Source: an uncultured Eubacteriales bacterium (GTDB lineage Bacteria > Bacillota > Clostridia > Oscillospirales > Oscillospiraceae). Taken from it: DNA of 64,000 nt. Within the stretch, counting starts at the first letter, position 1, and every line of letters begins with the position of its first letter. Under the pieces are notes generated by a model. The model did not search any database and was not told the origin of the DNA. It saw nothing but the letters and a program-made list of their open reading frames with translations. The stretch lies in assembly GCA_949293985.1 (NCBI GenBank), contig CASFFN010000001.1, positions 62,001 to 126,000 on the forward strand, in the 5' to 3' direction. Both the position numbers and the translations under genes were made by a program. Positions 17,277 to 26,945 of the stretch are shown piece by piece.

Positions 17277-18074
17277 ATGTCAGAACCGAAATACCGGCTG
17301 GAAGGGATTGTGCGTACCCGGGATGAATCCATGGAGGACTTTGAAGGGCCTCTGGATGTTATCTTCCTGCTGTTGAGCAAGAATAAAATTGATATTGAGG
17401 ATGTGTCCATTACCGCTATTTTGGAGCAGTACCTGGCCTACCTGGATGAAATGAAGCGGCTGGATATGGAGATTGCAAGCGAATTTATCACCATGGCGTC
17501 TCACCTGATGCTGATTAAGACCAAAATGCTTCTATCCTCGGCGGAGGCTGCGGAGGCGGAGACGGAGCTGGATTTGCTGCGGCAATCCCTGCTGGAACGG
17601 CGCCGCCGGGAGGCCATGGACCAGATTCGCATTGCCATCACCCTTTTGGAGCCCCGGAACGAAATCGGCAGAAGTATGTTTACCAAGCAGCCGGAGCCTC
17701 TGAAACGGGATGGTACCTACCGGTACCGTCACGAGCCGGAGGACTTGCTCCGGGCGCTGGATGAGATTTCCCAGCGAAACCAGCGGCGTTTGCCGCCTCC
17801 CACCGCCAACTTCAAGGGAATTGTAGGCAAGGAGCCCTACCCGGTGGCAAAGAAATCCGGGCAGCTTCTCCGTCGCCTGATTCTGCGGGGCGTGGAGCGG
17901 CTGAAAAACCTGTTCCGGGGGAATCGGAGCCGGTCGGAGATTGTGGCTACCTTCCTGGCGATTCTGGAGCTGTGCAAAACCAACTCCGTAACCCTGGAGG
18001 ACGATGTGTCCGGTGAAAACCCCAATGTCCGACTGATCAAGGCACCGGAGCAGACTGAGAAGGAGCATTCTTAA
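17277..18074 (+). CDS. scpA: Segregation and condensation protein A
   Basis: ScpA (265 residues) is the kleisin subunit that bridges SMC heads in the SMC-ScpAB condensin. The N-terminal kleisin motif is FEGPLDVIFLLLSKNKIDI near 22-40, followed by MASHLMLIKTKMLL near 80, and a C-terminal winged helix contains AILELCK. The ATG at 17277 follows AAAGGAG; an in-frame ATG 21 bases earlier is poorer. The stop overlaps the scpB ATG (TAATG). Confidence 0.95.
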   Translation: MSEPKYRLEGIVRTRDESMEDFEGPLDVIFLLLSKNKIDIEDVSITAILEQYLAYLDEMKRLDMEIASEFITMASHLMLIKTKMLLSSAEAAEAETELDLLRQSLLERRRREAMDQIRIAITLLEPRNEIGRSMFTKQPEPLKRDGTYRYRHEPEDLLRALDEISQRNQRRLPPPTANFKGIVGKEPYPVAKKSGQLLRRLILRGVERLKNLFRGNRSRSEIVATFLAILELCKTNSVTLEDDVSGENPNVRLIKAPEQTEKEHS

Positions 18075-18643
18075 TGGACCAGACAGAATTACAACGAGCA
18101 ATCGAGGCCATCCTGTTTGCCGCGGGAGAAAGCGTGGAGATCTCCCGCCTGGCAATGGCCCTGGAAACAGACGAGAAGGAAATCCGGGAGGCGGCAGATA
18201 CCCTTGCCGACCAGCTGGCCTTTGACCGCCGGGGAATCCGGATTCTCCGACTGGAAAACAGCTATCAGATGGTGTCCTCTCCCCAGATGGCAGACTTCAT
18301 TACAAAAGCCCTGGAAACCCGGAAGCCCCCCAAGCTCTCCGCCTCCCAGCTGGAGACTCTGACCATTGTCGCCTATTATCAGCCGGCTACCAAGGCTATG
18401 GTGGAGCAGATCCGGGGCGTGGACAGCAGTTATTCCATCTCCGGGCTTTTGAATAAGAAGCTGATTCAGGAGGCTGGCAGACTGAATGTCCCCGGCCGTC
18501 CTATCCAGTATAAGACAACCCCCAATTTCCTGAAAACCTTTGGCCTCACCTCCCTGGAGGAACTGCCGGAGATTGAGAAGGTGAATCTGGGTGAGCCGGT
18601 GATACCGGAGGAGGAAGGGGAAGAACCTGCAAAGGAGGGCTAA
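18074..18643 (+). CDS. scpB: Segregation and condensation protein B
   Basis: ScpB (189 residues) forms a dimer that stabilises ScpA on SMC. Two winged-helix domains are visible. The first begins ELQRAIEAILFAAGE; the second has LSASQLETLTIVAYYQPAT and the family-typical IRGVDSSYSISGLLNKKLI near 115-133. It is translationally coupled to scpA and followed 3 bases later by a DUF2953 gene. Confidence 0.95.
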   Translation: MDQTELQRAIEAILFAAGESVEISRLAMALETDEKEIREAADTLADQLAFDRRGIRILRLENSYQMVSSPQMADFITKALETRKPPKLSASQLETLTIVAYYQPATKAMVEQIRGVDSSYSISGLLNKKLIQEAGRLNVPGRPIQYKTTPNFLKTFGLTSLEELPEIEKVNLGEPVIPEEEGEEPAKEG

Positions 18644-18646
18644 GGA

Positions 18647-19342
18647 ATGCTTTGGCTGATTATCCCCGGGATTTTGCTTTTGCTGTGCCTTTTGCCTCTG
18701 GGAATCGGCGCTGTATACGGAAAGCAGGGGCCGAAGGTTTATCTTATTATCTGGAAGGTTAAAATCCCACTATACCCCCGAAAACCCAAGAAGGAGAAAC
18801 CCCAAAAGGAAAAAACACCGAAAAAAAACTCAGGAAATACCTCCCGTCAGGAGAAAAAACAGGAAGCTTCCCGGTGGAAAGAGAAAAAACTTTCCGAAGA
18901 AGCAAAGACTGAAGCCTTCACCGGGAAAGAGAAAGAATCTTCCGAAGAAGCAAAGCAGGAAGAAGATGCACTGTGGGACTTTGAAAAACTTAAGACCCTT
19001 CTGCACCTGATTGTTCCCTTTCTGGGGGATTTGCGGCGGAAAATCCGCATCACCCGGCTCCAGGGGTATCTGCTCCTGGCAGGAGGCGATCCCTGCGACC
19101 TGGCGGTGAACTATGGCAGAGCCTGGGCAGCCCTGGGAAACCTCCAGGCATTGCTCAGCCGGGCGTTTGTGATTAAAAAGCAGGATTTGCAGGTAGGCTG
19201 TGATTTTGCCGGAGATAACACCTTGTTCTACGGAAGAGCAGATATTACCATAACCCTGGGACGGCTTCTGGGCCTGGTCCTTCGTTATGGTTGGAAATTG
19301 CTGAAAAGCACCAAAATGAAAAAAGGCGGTGGCGTGAAATGA
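18647..19342 (+). CDS. DUF2953 membrane-anchored protein
   Basis: A 231-residue protein with one N-terminal membrane segment (LIIPGILLLLCLLPLGIGAVYG). A strongly charged Lys/Glu-rich linker at about 45-105 (KKEKPQKEKTPKK and repeats of KEKESSEEAK) leads to a C-terminal domain like DUF2953. In sporulating Firmicutes this gene typically precedes gerW/ytfJ, as it does here with an ATGA overlap. Its role is unknown. Confidence 0.75.
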   Translation: MLWLIIPGILLLLCLLPLGIGAVYGKQGPKVYLIIWKVKIPLYPRKPKKEKPQKEKTPKKNSGNTSRQEKKQEASRWKEKKLSEEAKTEAFTGKEKESSEEAKQEEDALWDFEKLKTLLHLIVPFLGDLRRKIRITRLQGYLLLAGGDPCDLAVNYGRAWAALGNLQALLSRAFVIKKQDLQVGCDFAGDNTLFYGRADITITLGRLLGLVLRYGWKLLKSTKMKKGGGVK

Positions 19343-19725
19343 GCCAGAATTTACCCAATATGTTGGATAGAACCATTACTAAAATCCGCGAAATGCTGGA
19401 TTCCAATTCCGTGGTGGGCGACCCCATTACCGTGGGGGACAATGTTACCATCCTTCCCATTTCCAGAATCAGCGTGGGAATCGGCGGCGGCGGTTCCGAT
19501 TTTTCCAGTAAGGTTCCCAATAAGGAAAATCCCTTTGGCGGCGGAGTAGGCGCCGGTGTCCGGGTGACTCCGGTGGCATTCCTCATTATCAAGGACGGCA
19601 GCGTGCGGATGGTTCCCGTAACGGCACCTGCCAATACCACCGCGGACCGGATTGTGGAACTGGTGCCGGAAACCCTGGACAGAATTGCGGATTTTATCGA
19701 TTCCAGAAAGAAAAACCAGGAATAA
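19339..19725 (+). CDS. gerW: GerW family sporulation protein (YtfJ)
   Basis: A 128-residue protein matching the GerW/YtfJ family. It has an N-terminal amphipathic helix, VVGDPITVGDNVTILPIS near 25, the glycine-rich GVGIGGGG-type segment, and GGGVGAGVRVTPVAFLII. In Bacillus GerW is made in the forespore and is needed for germination with some germinants. The start at 19339 overlaps the upstream stop codon (ATGA). Its place in the scp cluster is conserved. Confidence 0.9.
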   Translation: MSQNLPNMLDRTITKIREMLDSNSVVGDPITVGDNVTILPISRISVGIGGGGSDFSSKVPNKENPFGGGVGAGVRVTPVAFLIIKDGSVRMVPVTAPANTTADRIVELVPETLDRIADFIDSRKKNQE

Positions 19726-19758
19726 GGCAAGATCCCGGGGGCAAACTATCCCGGGGTG

Positions 19759-20811
19759 ATGAACTTGAGACGAATATTTGCAGGGGTGGCGGTCGGAATT
19801 CTGGCTGCCATCCTGTTTCTGCCTGTAAGGGCCGGGGCAATCTCAGCCGAATGTGCCATTTTGATTGATGGAGAGACCGGCCGGGTGCTCTATGAAAAGC
19901 AAGCGGAGGAAAAAAGCCTCATTGCCAGCACCACCAAGATTATGACGGCGCTGGTAATCTGCGAACAGACCAACGTGCTGGACCGGGTGAAAATTCCCAA
20001 AGAGGCTGTGGGTATCGAGGGCTCTTCCATGTATCTGAAGGAAGGGGAAGTGCTGACGGTCCAGGAGCTGCTTTACGGACTGATGCTCCAAAGCGGCAAC
20101 GATGCAGCGGTGGCCCTGGCCATTTATTGCGGCGGTACGGTGGAGGGCTTTACAGAGCTGATGAACGACAAAGCCCATCGGCTGGGAATGACCCAGTCCC
20201 ACTTTGCCAACCCCAACGGCCTGGACAGCCCGGGAAATTACTCCACCGCCCGGGATATGGCTCTGCTTACGGCCTATGCCATGCAGAACCCCATTTTTGC
20301 CCAGACCGTCAGCACCAAAACCATTACCATCGGTGAGCGGTGCCTGCGGAACCATAACAAGCTCCTTTGGCAGCTGGAAGGGGCAAATGGGGTAAAGACC
20401 GGCTATACCAAGGCAGCCGGACGGATTCTCATATCCAGCGTTACCCGGATGGGACGGCAGCTGATTGCCGTTACCTTCAATGACCCCAACGACTGGCAGG
20501 ACCATAAAGACTTGATTGAAGACGGATTCTCCCGGTTTACCGTACAACAGCTCATCCACCAGGGGCAGACCCTGGGGCAGCTGGAGCTGGCGGGGGGACA
20601 GGAAGAATCTGTGGATTTGATTGCGGCAGAGGATTTTTCCTATTCCCTGGCCCAGGGGGAACGGGTGACCATTTCCCTGCCGGAGGCGGGGTTTGCCTAT
20701 GCTCCGGTGGCAGAGGGGCAGGAGGCAGGCTTTGCCCATATTCTGGTGGACGGAACCGCCGTGGCAAAGGTGCCTTTGGTGTACGGAAAGACCATAGAGC
20801 GGGCAGATTAA
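19759..20811 (+). CDS. D-alanyl-D-alanine carboxypeptidase (S11, DacF/PBP5-like)
   Basis: A secreted low-molecular-weight penicillin-binding protein of 350 residues that trims the terminal D-Ala from peptidoglycan stem peptides. A signal peptide (IFAGVAVGILAAILFLPVRAGA) is followed by the three active-site motifs: STTK (Ser57, Lys60), SGN (Ser112) and KTG (Lys213). The C-terminal PBP5_C-like beta domain is present, without an obvious amphipathic anchor. The ATG at 19759 follows GTG at 19756 directly, and either could start. Location after gerW suggests DacF or DacB, which shape the spore cortex. Confidence 0.9.
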   Translation: MNLRRIFAGVAVGILAAILFLPVRAGAISAECAILIDGETGRVLYEKQAEEKSLIASTTKIMTALVICEQTNVLDRVKIPKEAVGIEGSSMYLKEGEVLTVQELLYGLMLQSGNDAAVALAIYCGGTVEGFTELMNDKAHRLGMTQSHFANPNGLDSPGNYSTARDMALLTAYAMQNPIFAQTVSTKTITIGERCLRNHNKLLWQLEGANGVKTGYTKAAGRILISSVTRMGRQLIAVTFNDPNDWQDHKDLIEDGFSRFTVQQLIHQGQTLGQLELAGGQEESVDLIAAEDFSYSLAQGERVTISLPEAGFAYAPVAEGQEAGFAHILVDGTAVAKVPLVYGKTIERAD

Positions 20812-20826
20812 GAAAGGAGCCGGGGC

Positions 20827-21531
20827 ATGGAAGAACGGATACAGAAAATCATGGCCAGCCGGGGGATAGCCTCCCGCCGTGCCTCGGAGGAACTGATTTT
20901 GCAGGGGCGAGTCACCTGCAACGGAAAGGTCTGCGGCCTGGGTGACCGGGCAGACCCGGAAAGAGATACCATTCTGGTGGATGGGAGACCCCTCCCATCC
21001 ACACCAGAGGCAATTTACATTATGCTTTACAAACCCAGAGGCTATGTAACCACCCTGTCTGACGAAAAAGGCCGGAAAAATGTCTCCCAGCTGGTTTCCG
21101 ACTGCCCCCAGCGGGTGTACCCGGTGGGACGGCTGGACATGGATTCAGAGGGGCTGCTCCTTCTGACCAACGATGGGGAGCTGGCAAACCACCTGATGCA
21201 CCCCAGCCATGTGGTGGATAAGGTGTACCAGGTGTGGGTGCAGGGATTCACCCAGGAGGGACTGGAAAGGCTATCCCAGCCCATAGAGCTGGATGGCTAC
21301 CGGATTCGAAAACCCGATGTGAAGTGCCAAAAGAAAACCGGGGACAAGGTCCTGCTGCAAATCACCATCCACGAAGGCCGGAACCGACAGATTCGCCGGA
21401 TGTGCGCCATTGCCGGGATGGAAGTGCAGCGCCTGAAACGAATCCGGGAGGGAAGCCTCTCCCTGGGGCAGCTGCCTCTGGGAAAATGGCGGTACTTAAC
21501 AAAAGAAGAAGTAAAGGCCCTTCGGGGCTGA
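20827..21531 (+). CDS. rluB: 23S rRNA pseudouridine synthase (RsuA/RluB family)
   Basis: A 234-residue pseudouridine synthase. An N-terminal S4 RNA-binding domain (MASRGIASRRASEELI) is followed by the catalytic domain with the Asp in GRLDMDSEGLLLLTNDG near 101-117, and the terminal NRQIRRM motif near 191. Members modify 23S rRNA (RluB) or 16S rRNA (RsuA); the scp-cluster context favours RluB. The SD sequence AAAGGAGCCGGGG precedes the ATG. Confidence 0.9.
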   Translation: MEERIQKIMASRGIASRRASEELILQGRVTCNGKVCGLGDRADPERDTILVDGRPLPSTPEAIYIMLYKPRGYVTTLSDEKGRKNVSQLVSDCPQRVYPVGRLDMDSEGLLLLTNDGELANHLMHPSHVVDKVYQVWVQGFTQEGLERLSQPIELDGYRIRKPDVKCQKKTGDKVLLQITIHEGRNRQIRRMCAIAGMEVQRLKRIREGSLSLGQLPLGKWRYLTKEEVKALRG

Positions 21532-21561
21532 TTTCCCGGGAAATGAATTGGAGAGGTACAT

Positions 21562-22431
21562 ATGAAAGAGGATTTTCTTGCATTGTTACAGGAGCGATAC
21601 CCGAAACTGTCCAAAGGACAGCGGGCAATCGCCGATTATTTGACAGAATCCTTTGATAAGGCTGCCTTTATGACGGCCAACAAGCTGGGCAGAGCCACAG
21701 GGGTTTCTGAGTCCACGGTGGTGCGTTTTGCCACCGAGCTGGGCTACGAGGGCTATCCCGGTATGCAGAAGGCCATGCAGGAATCGGTGATGAACCGGCT
21801 GACCTCCGTCCAGAGAATGGAGGTGGCCAATGACCGGATGGGCCATACGGACCCGGTAACCTCCGTACTCCAGTCGGATATGGATATGCTCCGCCAGACC
21901 TGCGAATCGGTGGACAGGGAGGCCTTCCGGGCTGCGGTGGAGAAGATTCTGGGGGCCCGACGGATTTATGTGGTAGGTTCCCGGTCTGCTTCCGCCCCGG
22001 CATCCTTTTTGTCCTATTATCTGAACTATATGTTTGATGACATCCACACGGTCACCGCCTCTGGTTTCAGCGAAATGCTGGAGCGGATTGCCAAAATTGG
22101 TCGGGAGGATGTGGTGATTGCTTTCAGCTTTCCCAGATACTCCTCCTCCACCATCAAGTGTGTTCAGTACTGCCGGGGGGCAGGTGCTACGGTAATCGGC
22201 ATTACCAACAGCAAGCTCTCTCCCTTGGCGGAGTACTGCGATTTGGTGCTGCTGGCCAAGAGCAATATGGTGTCTTTGGTGGATTCCCTGGTGGCACCTT
22301 TGAGCCTGGTGAACGCGCTGATTGTGGCCCTGGCCACAGCCCGGGAGGAAGCCCTGGCAAAAACGCTGGATATGCTGGAAAAAATCTGGCAGGAGAATAA
22401 TATTTACGAAAGGCGGGCTGACCAGATATGA
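21562..22431 (+). CDS. MurR/RpiR family transcriptional regulator
   Basis: A 289-residue regulator. The N-terminal helix-turn-helix domain (KGQRAIADYL ... ATGVSESTVVRFATELGYEGY) is followed by a SIS sugar-phosphate-binding domain from about 120 (ARRIYVVGSRSASAPASFL). This family responds to phosphosugars and often controls amino-sugar or cell-wall recycling genes. No such transport or sugar gene is adjacent. The next gene, a flavoprotein, overlaps by 4 bases, so the regulator's target is probably elsewhere. Confidence 0.9.
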   Translation: MKEDFLALLQERYPKLSKGQRAIADYLTESFDKAAFMTANKLGRATGVSESTVVRFATELGYEGYPGMQKAMQESVMNRLTSVQRMEVANDRMGHTDPVTSVLQSDMDMLRQTCESVDREAFRAAVEKILGARRIYVVGSRSASAPASFLSYYLNYMFDDIHTVTASGFSEMLERIAKIGREDVVIAFSFPRYSSSTIKCVQYCRGAGATVIGITNSKLSPLAEYCDLVLLAKSNMVSLVDSLVAPLSLVNALIVALATAREEALAKTLDMLEKIWQENNIYERRADQI

Positions 22432-23657
22432 GGTATGACGGCATCGTCATCGGCGGCGGCCCTGCCGGAATGTTTGCAGCCATTGCCGCCGCCCGGCAGG
22501 GAAAGAAGGTTCTGCTCCTGGAGCGGAACGACCGGCTGGGGAAAAAACTGCTGATTACCGGAAAAGGCCGGTGTAATGTGACAAACCACTGCTCCGCCCA
22601 GGAGGTGCTGGCCAACATCCCCAGAAACGGGAAGTTTCTGTACAGCGCAATGGAAAAGTTTCCGCCGGAGAGAATCGAGGCATTTTTTGAAGAAAACCAA
22701 TGCCCATTAAAGGTGGAGCGGGGCAACCGGGTGTTTCCCGTTACCGACCGCTCCGCTTCCATTCTGGACTGCCTGAAAGCCCAGCTGGGAAAAGCCGGTG
22801 TTCATGTGGAGCACCACCGGGTATTGGAGATTCTCCAGGAGGCAGGTTCGGTCACCGGGGTAAGAACCCAAAGTGGTACCTATCCAGCCCGGTGGGTGAT
22901 TCTGGCTACCGGCGGCCTTTCCTATCCCACCACCGGCTCCACAGGAGACGGGTATACCATGGCAAAAGCCCTGGGGCATACCATTACCCCCACGGAAGGA
23001 TCCCTGGTGCCCCTGGAAACCGCCGGGGACATCTGCCAGCGGATGCAGGGTCTGAGCCTGCGCAATGTGGGGGTGAAGCTGGTAAACGCCAAAGGCAAGG
23101 TGCTGTATAAGGATTTTGGAGAGCTGCTCTTTACCCACTTTGGGGTTTCCGGCCCCACGGTCCTCAGCGCCAGCGCCCACCTGAAAGGGGAGGAGTGCCG
23201 CCTGCTTCTGGATTTGAAGCCGGCTTTGGAGGAAGGAAAGCTGAATGACCGGATTCTGAGGGATCTGGAAATGTACCAGAACCGTACCATGGAAAATGCC
23301 CTGACGGACTTGCTCCCCCGCTCCATGATTCCCGTGGTGCTGGATATGCTGCAAATACCCCGGGAGCTTCAGGCCAATTCTCTGAAAAAGCAGCAGCGAA
23401 GAAGCCTGGTGGATCTCCTGAAAGCCTTCCCGGTGGAGGTTGTGGGAAAGCGCCCGGTGGCGGAGGCCATTATCACCTCGGGAGGTGTGAAGGTCTCGGA
23501 GGTAGACCCCAAAACCATGGCTTCCAAAAAGGTGCGGGGGCTGTACTTTGCCGGAGAGATTCTGGACTGCGACGCCTACACCGGGGGCTTTAACCTGCAA
23601 ATTGCCTGGGCTACCGCTTACGCAGCGGCTATGGGCGTTTCCGGGAATTTTAGTTGA
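22428..23657 (+). CDS. HI0933/BaiN-family FAD-dependent oxidoreductase
   Basis: A 409-residue flavoprotein. The FAD-binding dinucleotide fold GGGPAGMFAAIAAARQGKK begins at residue 8. Family marks are KLLITGKGRCNVTN near 45, the second nucleotide motif ATGGLSYPTTGSTGDGY near 163, and the C-terminal GGVKVSEVDPKTMASK and GGFNLQIAWATAYAA. Related proteins reduce unsaturated substrates; BaiN acts on bile acids in one clostridium, but most members have no known substrate, so bile acid use should not be assumed. The start is coupled to the RpiR stop (ATGA). Confidence 0.88.
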   Translation: MRYDGIVIGGGPAGMFAAIAAARQGKKVLLLERNDRLGKKLLITGKGRCNVTNHCSAQEVLANIPRNGKFLYSAMEKFPPERIEAFFEENQCPLKVERGNRVFPVTDRSASILDCLKAQLGKAGVHVEHHRVLEILQEAGSVTGVRTQSGTYPARWVILATGGLSYPTTGSTGDGYTMAKALGHTITPTEGSLVPLETAGDICQRMQGLSLRNVGVKLVNAKGKVLYKDFGELLFTHFGVSGPTVLSASAHLKGEECRLLLDLKPALEEGKLNDRILRDLEMYQNRTMENALTDLLPRSMIPVVLDMLQIPRELQANSLKKQQRRSLVDLLKAFPVEVVGKRPVAEAIITSGGVKVSEVDPKTMASKKVRGLYFAGEILDCDAYTGGFNLQIAWATAYAAAMGVSGNFS

Positions 23658-23682
23658 CAGAACGAGAAAAATATGGTATTTT
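23654..23682 (+). promoter_or_regulatory. Promoter of the valS T-box transcript
   Basis: TTGACA overlaps the stop codon of the flavoprotein gene; after 17 bases comes TATTTT. Confidence 0.65.
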
Positions 23683-23689
23683 TTATCTG

Positions 23690-23921
23690 TTAAAAGCGCA
23701 GATGGGGAGTTTTCCTTGGAAAAGGATTGCAGAGAGCGTGGGGCTGGTGAAACCACGCGCCAAGGCCATGGAATTGTCGCCCCGGAGCTTCTTTCCTGAA
23801 ATTCAGTAGGGAAGGACGGTTGGGCTCGTTACCGCCTGATGAGTGCCCGCTTTGCGGGAATTCAGGTGGTACCGCGGAAAAGTATTTTTCGCCCTGAGCA
23901 AATTTTGCTCAGGGCTTTTTA
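23690..23921 (+). promoter_or_regulatory. T-box riboswitch controlling valS
   Basis: A tRNA-sensing leader. Stem I shows AGAGAG then GGTG-AAACC, and the specifier region GGAATTGTCGCC has GTC (Val) at 23776-23778. A stem III-like AGTAGGGAAGGACGG follows. The conserved T-box AGGTGGTACCGCGG is at 23864-23877. The terminator is an 11-bp stem (23891-23901 approximately, with 23905-23915) followed by TTTTT. Uncharged tRNA-Val should favour the antiterminator and raise valS expression. Together with the promoter it fills the 286 bases before valS. Confidence 0.93.
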
Positions 23922-23943
23922 TTTTGAAGAAGGAGTGTTTTTT

Positions 23944-26583
23944 ATGGCGAAGGAACTGCCGAAGGTTTATGAACCCCAGCAGGTAGAAGCGGAAATCTAT
24001 AAAATGTGGGAGGATAACGGCTATTTCCGTCCCAGGGAAGCAGAAGGGGCCAAGCCCTTTACCATCGTTATGCCGCCCCCCAATGTCACCGGCCAGCTGC
24101 ACATGGGTCACGCCATGGACGCCACCTTGCAGGATACCTTGATTCGGTTCAAGAGAATGCAGGGTTACAGCGCCCTGTGGGTTCCCGGCGTGGACCACGC
24201 AGGCATTGCCACCCAGATCAAGGTGGAAGAGGAGCTGCGGAAAGAGGGTCTGACCCGGTACGACCTGGGCCGGGAGAAGTTCCTGGAGCGGGTCTGGGAC
24301 TGGAAGCACAAGTTTGGCAACCGAATTGTGGAGCAGCAGAAGAAGCTGGGTGCCTCCTGTGATTGGGAGCGGGCCCGGTTCACCATGGACGAGGGCTGCT
24401 CCAAGGCGGTGCGGGAGGTGTTCGTCTCCCTGTATGAAAAGGGCCTCATCTACAAGGGCAGCCGGATTATCAACTGGTGCCCCCACTGCGTCACCGCTTT
24501 GAGCGATGCGGAGGTGGAATATGTGGACAAGCCCGGCCACCTGTGGCACATCCGTTACCCCCTGGCTGACGGCACCGGTGAGGTGATTGTGGCGACCACC
24601 CGTCCCGAGACCATGCTGGGCGATACCGGCGTTTGTGTCAACCCCAACGACGAGCGCTACACCGCCATTGTGGGCAAGAAGGTGATTCTGCCCCTGGTGA
24701 ACAAGGAAATCCCTGTGGTGGCAGACGACTACGCAGAGATGGACTTTGGTACCGGCTGCGTGAAGATGACCCCTGCCCATGACCCCAACGACTTTGAGGT
24801 GGGCCTGCGCCACAACCTGGAGGTAATCCGGGTGCTGGACGATAACGGCAAGGTAAACGCTTACGGCGGCAAGTACGAGGGCATGGACCGCTACGAGGCC
24901 CGGAAGGCCATTGTGGCCGATCTGAAGGAGCAGGGCTACCTGGTGGAGGTGGAGGACTACTCCCACAATGTGGGTACCTGCTACCGCTGCCATAACGATG
25001 TGGAGCCCATTATCTCCGCCCAGTGGTTCGTGAAGATGAAGCCTCTGGCGGAGGAAGCCATCCGGGTGGTAAAGGAAGGGGAGACCAAGTTCGTTCCTGA
25101 GCGCTTCTCCAAGACCTACCTGAACTGGATGGAAAATGTCCGGGACTGGTGTATCTCCCGGCAGCTGTGGTGGGGCCACCAGATTCCTGCCTGGACCTGC
25201 GCCGACTGCGGCCACATTACCGTGTCCCGGGAGGATGCCTGCAAGTGTGAAAAGTGCGGGAGCACCCACATCGAGCGGGACCCGGATGTGCTGGATACTT
25301 GGTTCAGCTCTGCCCTGTGGCCCTTTGAGACCCTGGGCTGGCCGGTAACCACCGAGGATTTAAAGAAATTCTACCCCACGGATGTGCTGGTCACCGGCTA
25401 CGACATTATCTTCTTCTGGGTTGCCAGAATGATTTTCTCCGGCTGCGAGCACACCGGCAAGACCCCCTTCCACACGGTGCTGATTCACGGCCTGGTCCGG
25501 GATGATAAGGGCCGGAAGATGAGTAAGTCCCTGGGCAACGGCATTGACCCCCTGGAGATGATTGAAAAGTACGGCTGTGATGCCCTGCGGATGAACATGG
25601 TCACCGGCAACTCTCCCGGAAACGATATGCGCTTCTATGTGGAGCGGTGCGAGGCCATGCGGAACTTTGCCAACAAGCTGTGGAACGCCAGCCGGTATGT
25701 GCTGATGAACCTGGGAGAGGATGCCAAGAACTGCCTGCCTGCCCAGGATGCGCTGACCATTGCGGACAAGTGGGTGCTGTCCAAGCTGAACCGTTTGATT
25801 GCTGAGGTCACGGAGAACCTGGAGAAGTACGAGCTGGGTGTGGCTGTGCAGAAGGTGTACGACTTCCTGTGGGACACCTACTGTGACTGGTATATCGAGC
25901 TGACCAAGGCAAGACTGTATAGTGAGGATGCTGACCAGAAGCAGACCGCCCTGCAGGTGCTGGTGTATGTGCTGGACCAGACCCTGCGGCTGCTGCATCC
26001 CTTCATGCCCTTTATCACCGAGGAAATCTGGCAGAGCCTGCCCCATGAGGGAGAAGCTCTGATTGTGGCAAGGTGGCCGGAGTACCGGCAGGAGCTGGAG
26101 TTCTCCGCCGAGGAGTCGGAGATGGAGTCCGTGATGAACGCCATCCGTGCCATCCGGAACCGCCGGGCGGAGATGAATGTACCCCCCTCCAAGAAGGCGG
26201 CTCTCTATGTGGTCACCTCCAAGCCCCAGGCATTTTCCGAGGGCGAGGGCTTCATCCAGCGTCTGGCCTACGCAGACCAGGTGACCCTGCTGGATAAGGA
26301 GCCTTCCAACCTGGACGGCATGGTGTGCTGCACCACCGCCGATGCCAAGCTCTACATCCCCATGGGACAGCTGGTGGATGTGGCCAAGGAGCTGGAACGG
26401 GTAACCAAGGAGCTGGAAAAGGCCAGAAAGAACCTGGCTATGATTGAGGGTAAGCTCTCCAATGAGAAGTTTACCGCAAGAGCCCCGGAAAGCGTGGTAA
26501 ACGCCGAGCGGGAAAAGGCTCAGAAGGCCAAAGACCTGATTACCCAGCTGGAGCAGAGCGAGGAAGCCCTGAAAAAGCTGTAA
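23944..26583 (+). CDS. valS: Valyl-tRNA synthetase
   Basis: ValRS of 879 residues, class I, which attaches valine to tRNA-Val. The HIGH motif appears as HMGH in [15 protein letters not shown] near 44, the editing domain includes [12 protein letters not shown] near 219, and the KMSKS motif is in [11 protein letters not shown] near 524. A C-terminal coiled coil ([19 protein letters not shown]) is typical of ValRS. The ATG at 23944 follows GAAGGAG; the frame is open through the T-box, but that part is leader RNA. Confidence 0.98.
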   Translation: MAKELPKVYEPQQVEAEIYKMWEDNGYFRPREAEGAKPFTIVMPPPNVTGQLHMGHAMDATLQDTLIRFKRMQGYSALWVPGVDHAGIATQIKVEEELRKEGLTRYDLGREKFLERVWDWKHKFGNRIVEQQKKLGASCDWERARFTMDEGCSKAVREVFVSLYEKGLIYKGSRIINWCPHCVTALSDAEVEYVDKPGHLWHIRYPLADGTGEVIVATTRPETMLGDTGVCVNPNDERYTAIVGKKVILPLVNKEIPVVADDYAEMDFGTGCVKMTPAHDPNDFEVGLRHNLEVIRVLDDNGKVNAYGGKYEGMDRYEARKAIVADLKEQGYLVEVEDYSHNVGTCYRCHNDVEPIISAQWFVKMKPLAEEAIRVVKEGETKFVPERFSKTYLNWMENVRDWCISRQLWWGHQIPAWTCADCGHITVSREDACKCEKCGSTHIERDPDVLDTWFSSALWPFETLGWPVTTEDLKKFYPTDVLVTGYDIIFFWVARMIFSGCEHTGKTPFHTVLIHGLVRDDKGRKMSKSLGNGIDPLEMIEKYGCDALRMNMVTGNSPGNDMRFYVERCEAMRNFANKLWNASRYVLMNLGEDAKNCLPAQDALTIADKWVLSKLNRLIAEVTENLEKYELGVAVQKVYDFLWDTYCDWYIELTKARLYSEDADQKQTALQVLVYVLDQTLRLLHPFMPFITEEIWQSLPHEGEALIVARWPEYRQELEFSAEESEMESVMNAIRAIRNRRAEMNVPPSKKAALYVVTSKPQAFSEGEGFIQRLAYADQVTLLDKEPSNLDGMVCCTTADAKLYIPMGQLVDVAKELERVTKELEKARKNLAMIEGKLSNEKFTARAPESVVNAEREKAQKAKDLITQLEQSEEALKKL

Positions 26584-26596
26584 CCTCAATAACTCC

Positions 26597-26638
26597 AAAA
26601 GCGGCAGACAAATCTTCGGATTTGCCTGCCGCTTTTTT
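26597..26638 (+). terminator. Terminator after valS
   Basis: Stem GCGGCAG-A-CAAATC / GATTTG-C-CTGCCGC (26601-26614 with 26619-26632) with a TTCG loop and a TTTTTT tail. The sequence closely resembles the hairpin at 28578-28615. Confidence 0.88.
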
Positions 26639-26734
26639 CAATCCAGCAGAGGAATCCGACGGATTCCCTGAAGGCATCCTTCCAGAAAACACAATGATTT
26701 TGTAAAGAGAAAAGTGAGGGAATCGTTGTGTAAT

Positions 26735-26819
26735 TTGCACATTTCATTGGATTGCATTATAGAACAATATACGAAATGTTTTCCCTATATTGCTTTTCCC
26801 TCTTCCCGCGTGATATAAT
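26735..26819 (+). promoter_or_regulatory. Two tandem promoters before the lipoprotein gene
   Basis: P1 is TTGCAC, 17 bases, TATAGA (26735-26763). P2 is TTGCTT, 18 bases, TATAAT with an extended TGA (26790-26819). An inverted repeat CAATATA/TATATTG (26765-26771, 26786-26792) lies between them. The rest of this 358-base gap holds the valS terminator, a short palindrome at 26652-26668 and a leader ORF. Confidence 0.6.
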
Positions 26820-26885
26820 GCAAAAGAGAGGAATGTATTTCACAGGCGTACACACAAAGAATCCAACCCGAAAGAGGTGAGTCCC

Positions 26886-26945
26886 ATGGGCCCCGATACC
26901 CCCTGCAGTTCTGTTACACACATTGTAAAGGAGGTATTCCCGTGA
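26886..26945 (+). CDS. 19-residue leader peptide coupled to the lipoprotein gene
   Basis: ATG at 26886 follows a strong SD (AAAGAGGTGAG, 5 bases). It encodes MGPDTPCSSVTHIVKEVFP and its TGA overlaps the GTG start of the next gene (GTGA). Its last codons contain the SD of that gene (AAAGGAGG). It is too short for homology evidence, so its translation is inferred from layout only. Confidence 0.45.
   Translation: MGPDTPCSSVTHIVKEVFP

Noticed and set aside
22428..23657. Bile-acid reductase (BaiN) as a firm assignment
   Set aside because: The family fits, but most HI0933-type flavoproteins have unknown substrates and no other bai gene is present.
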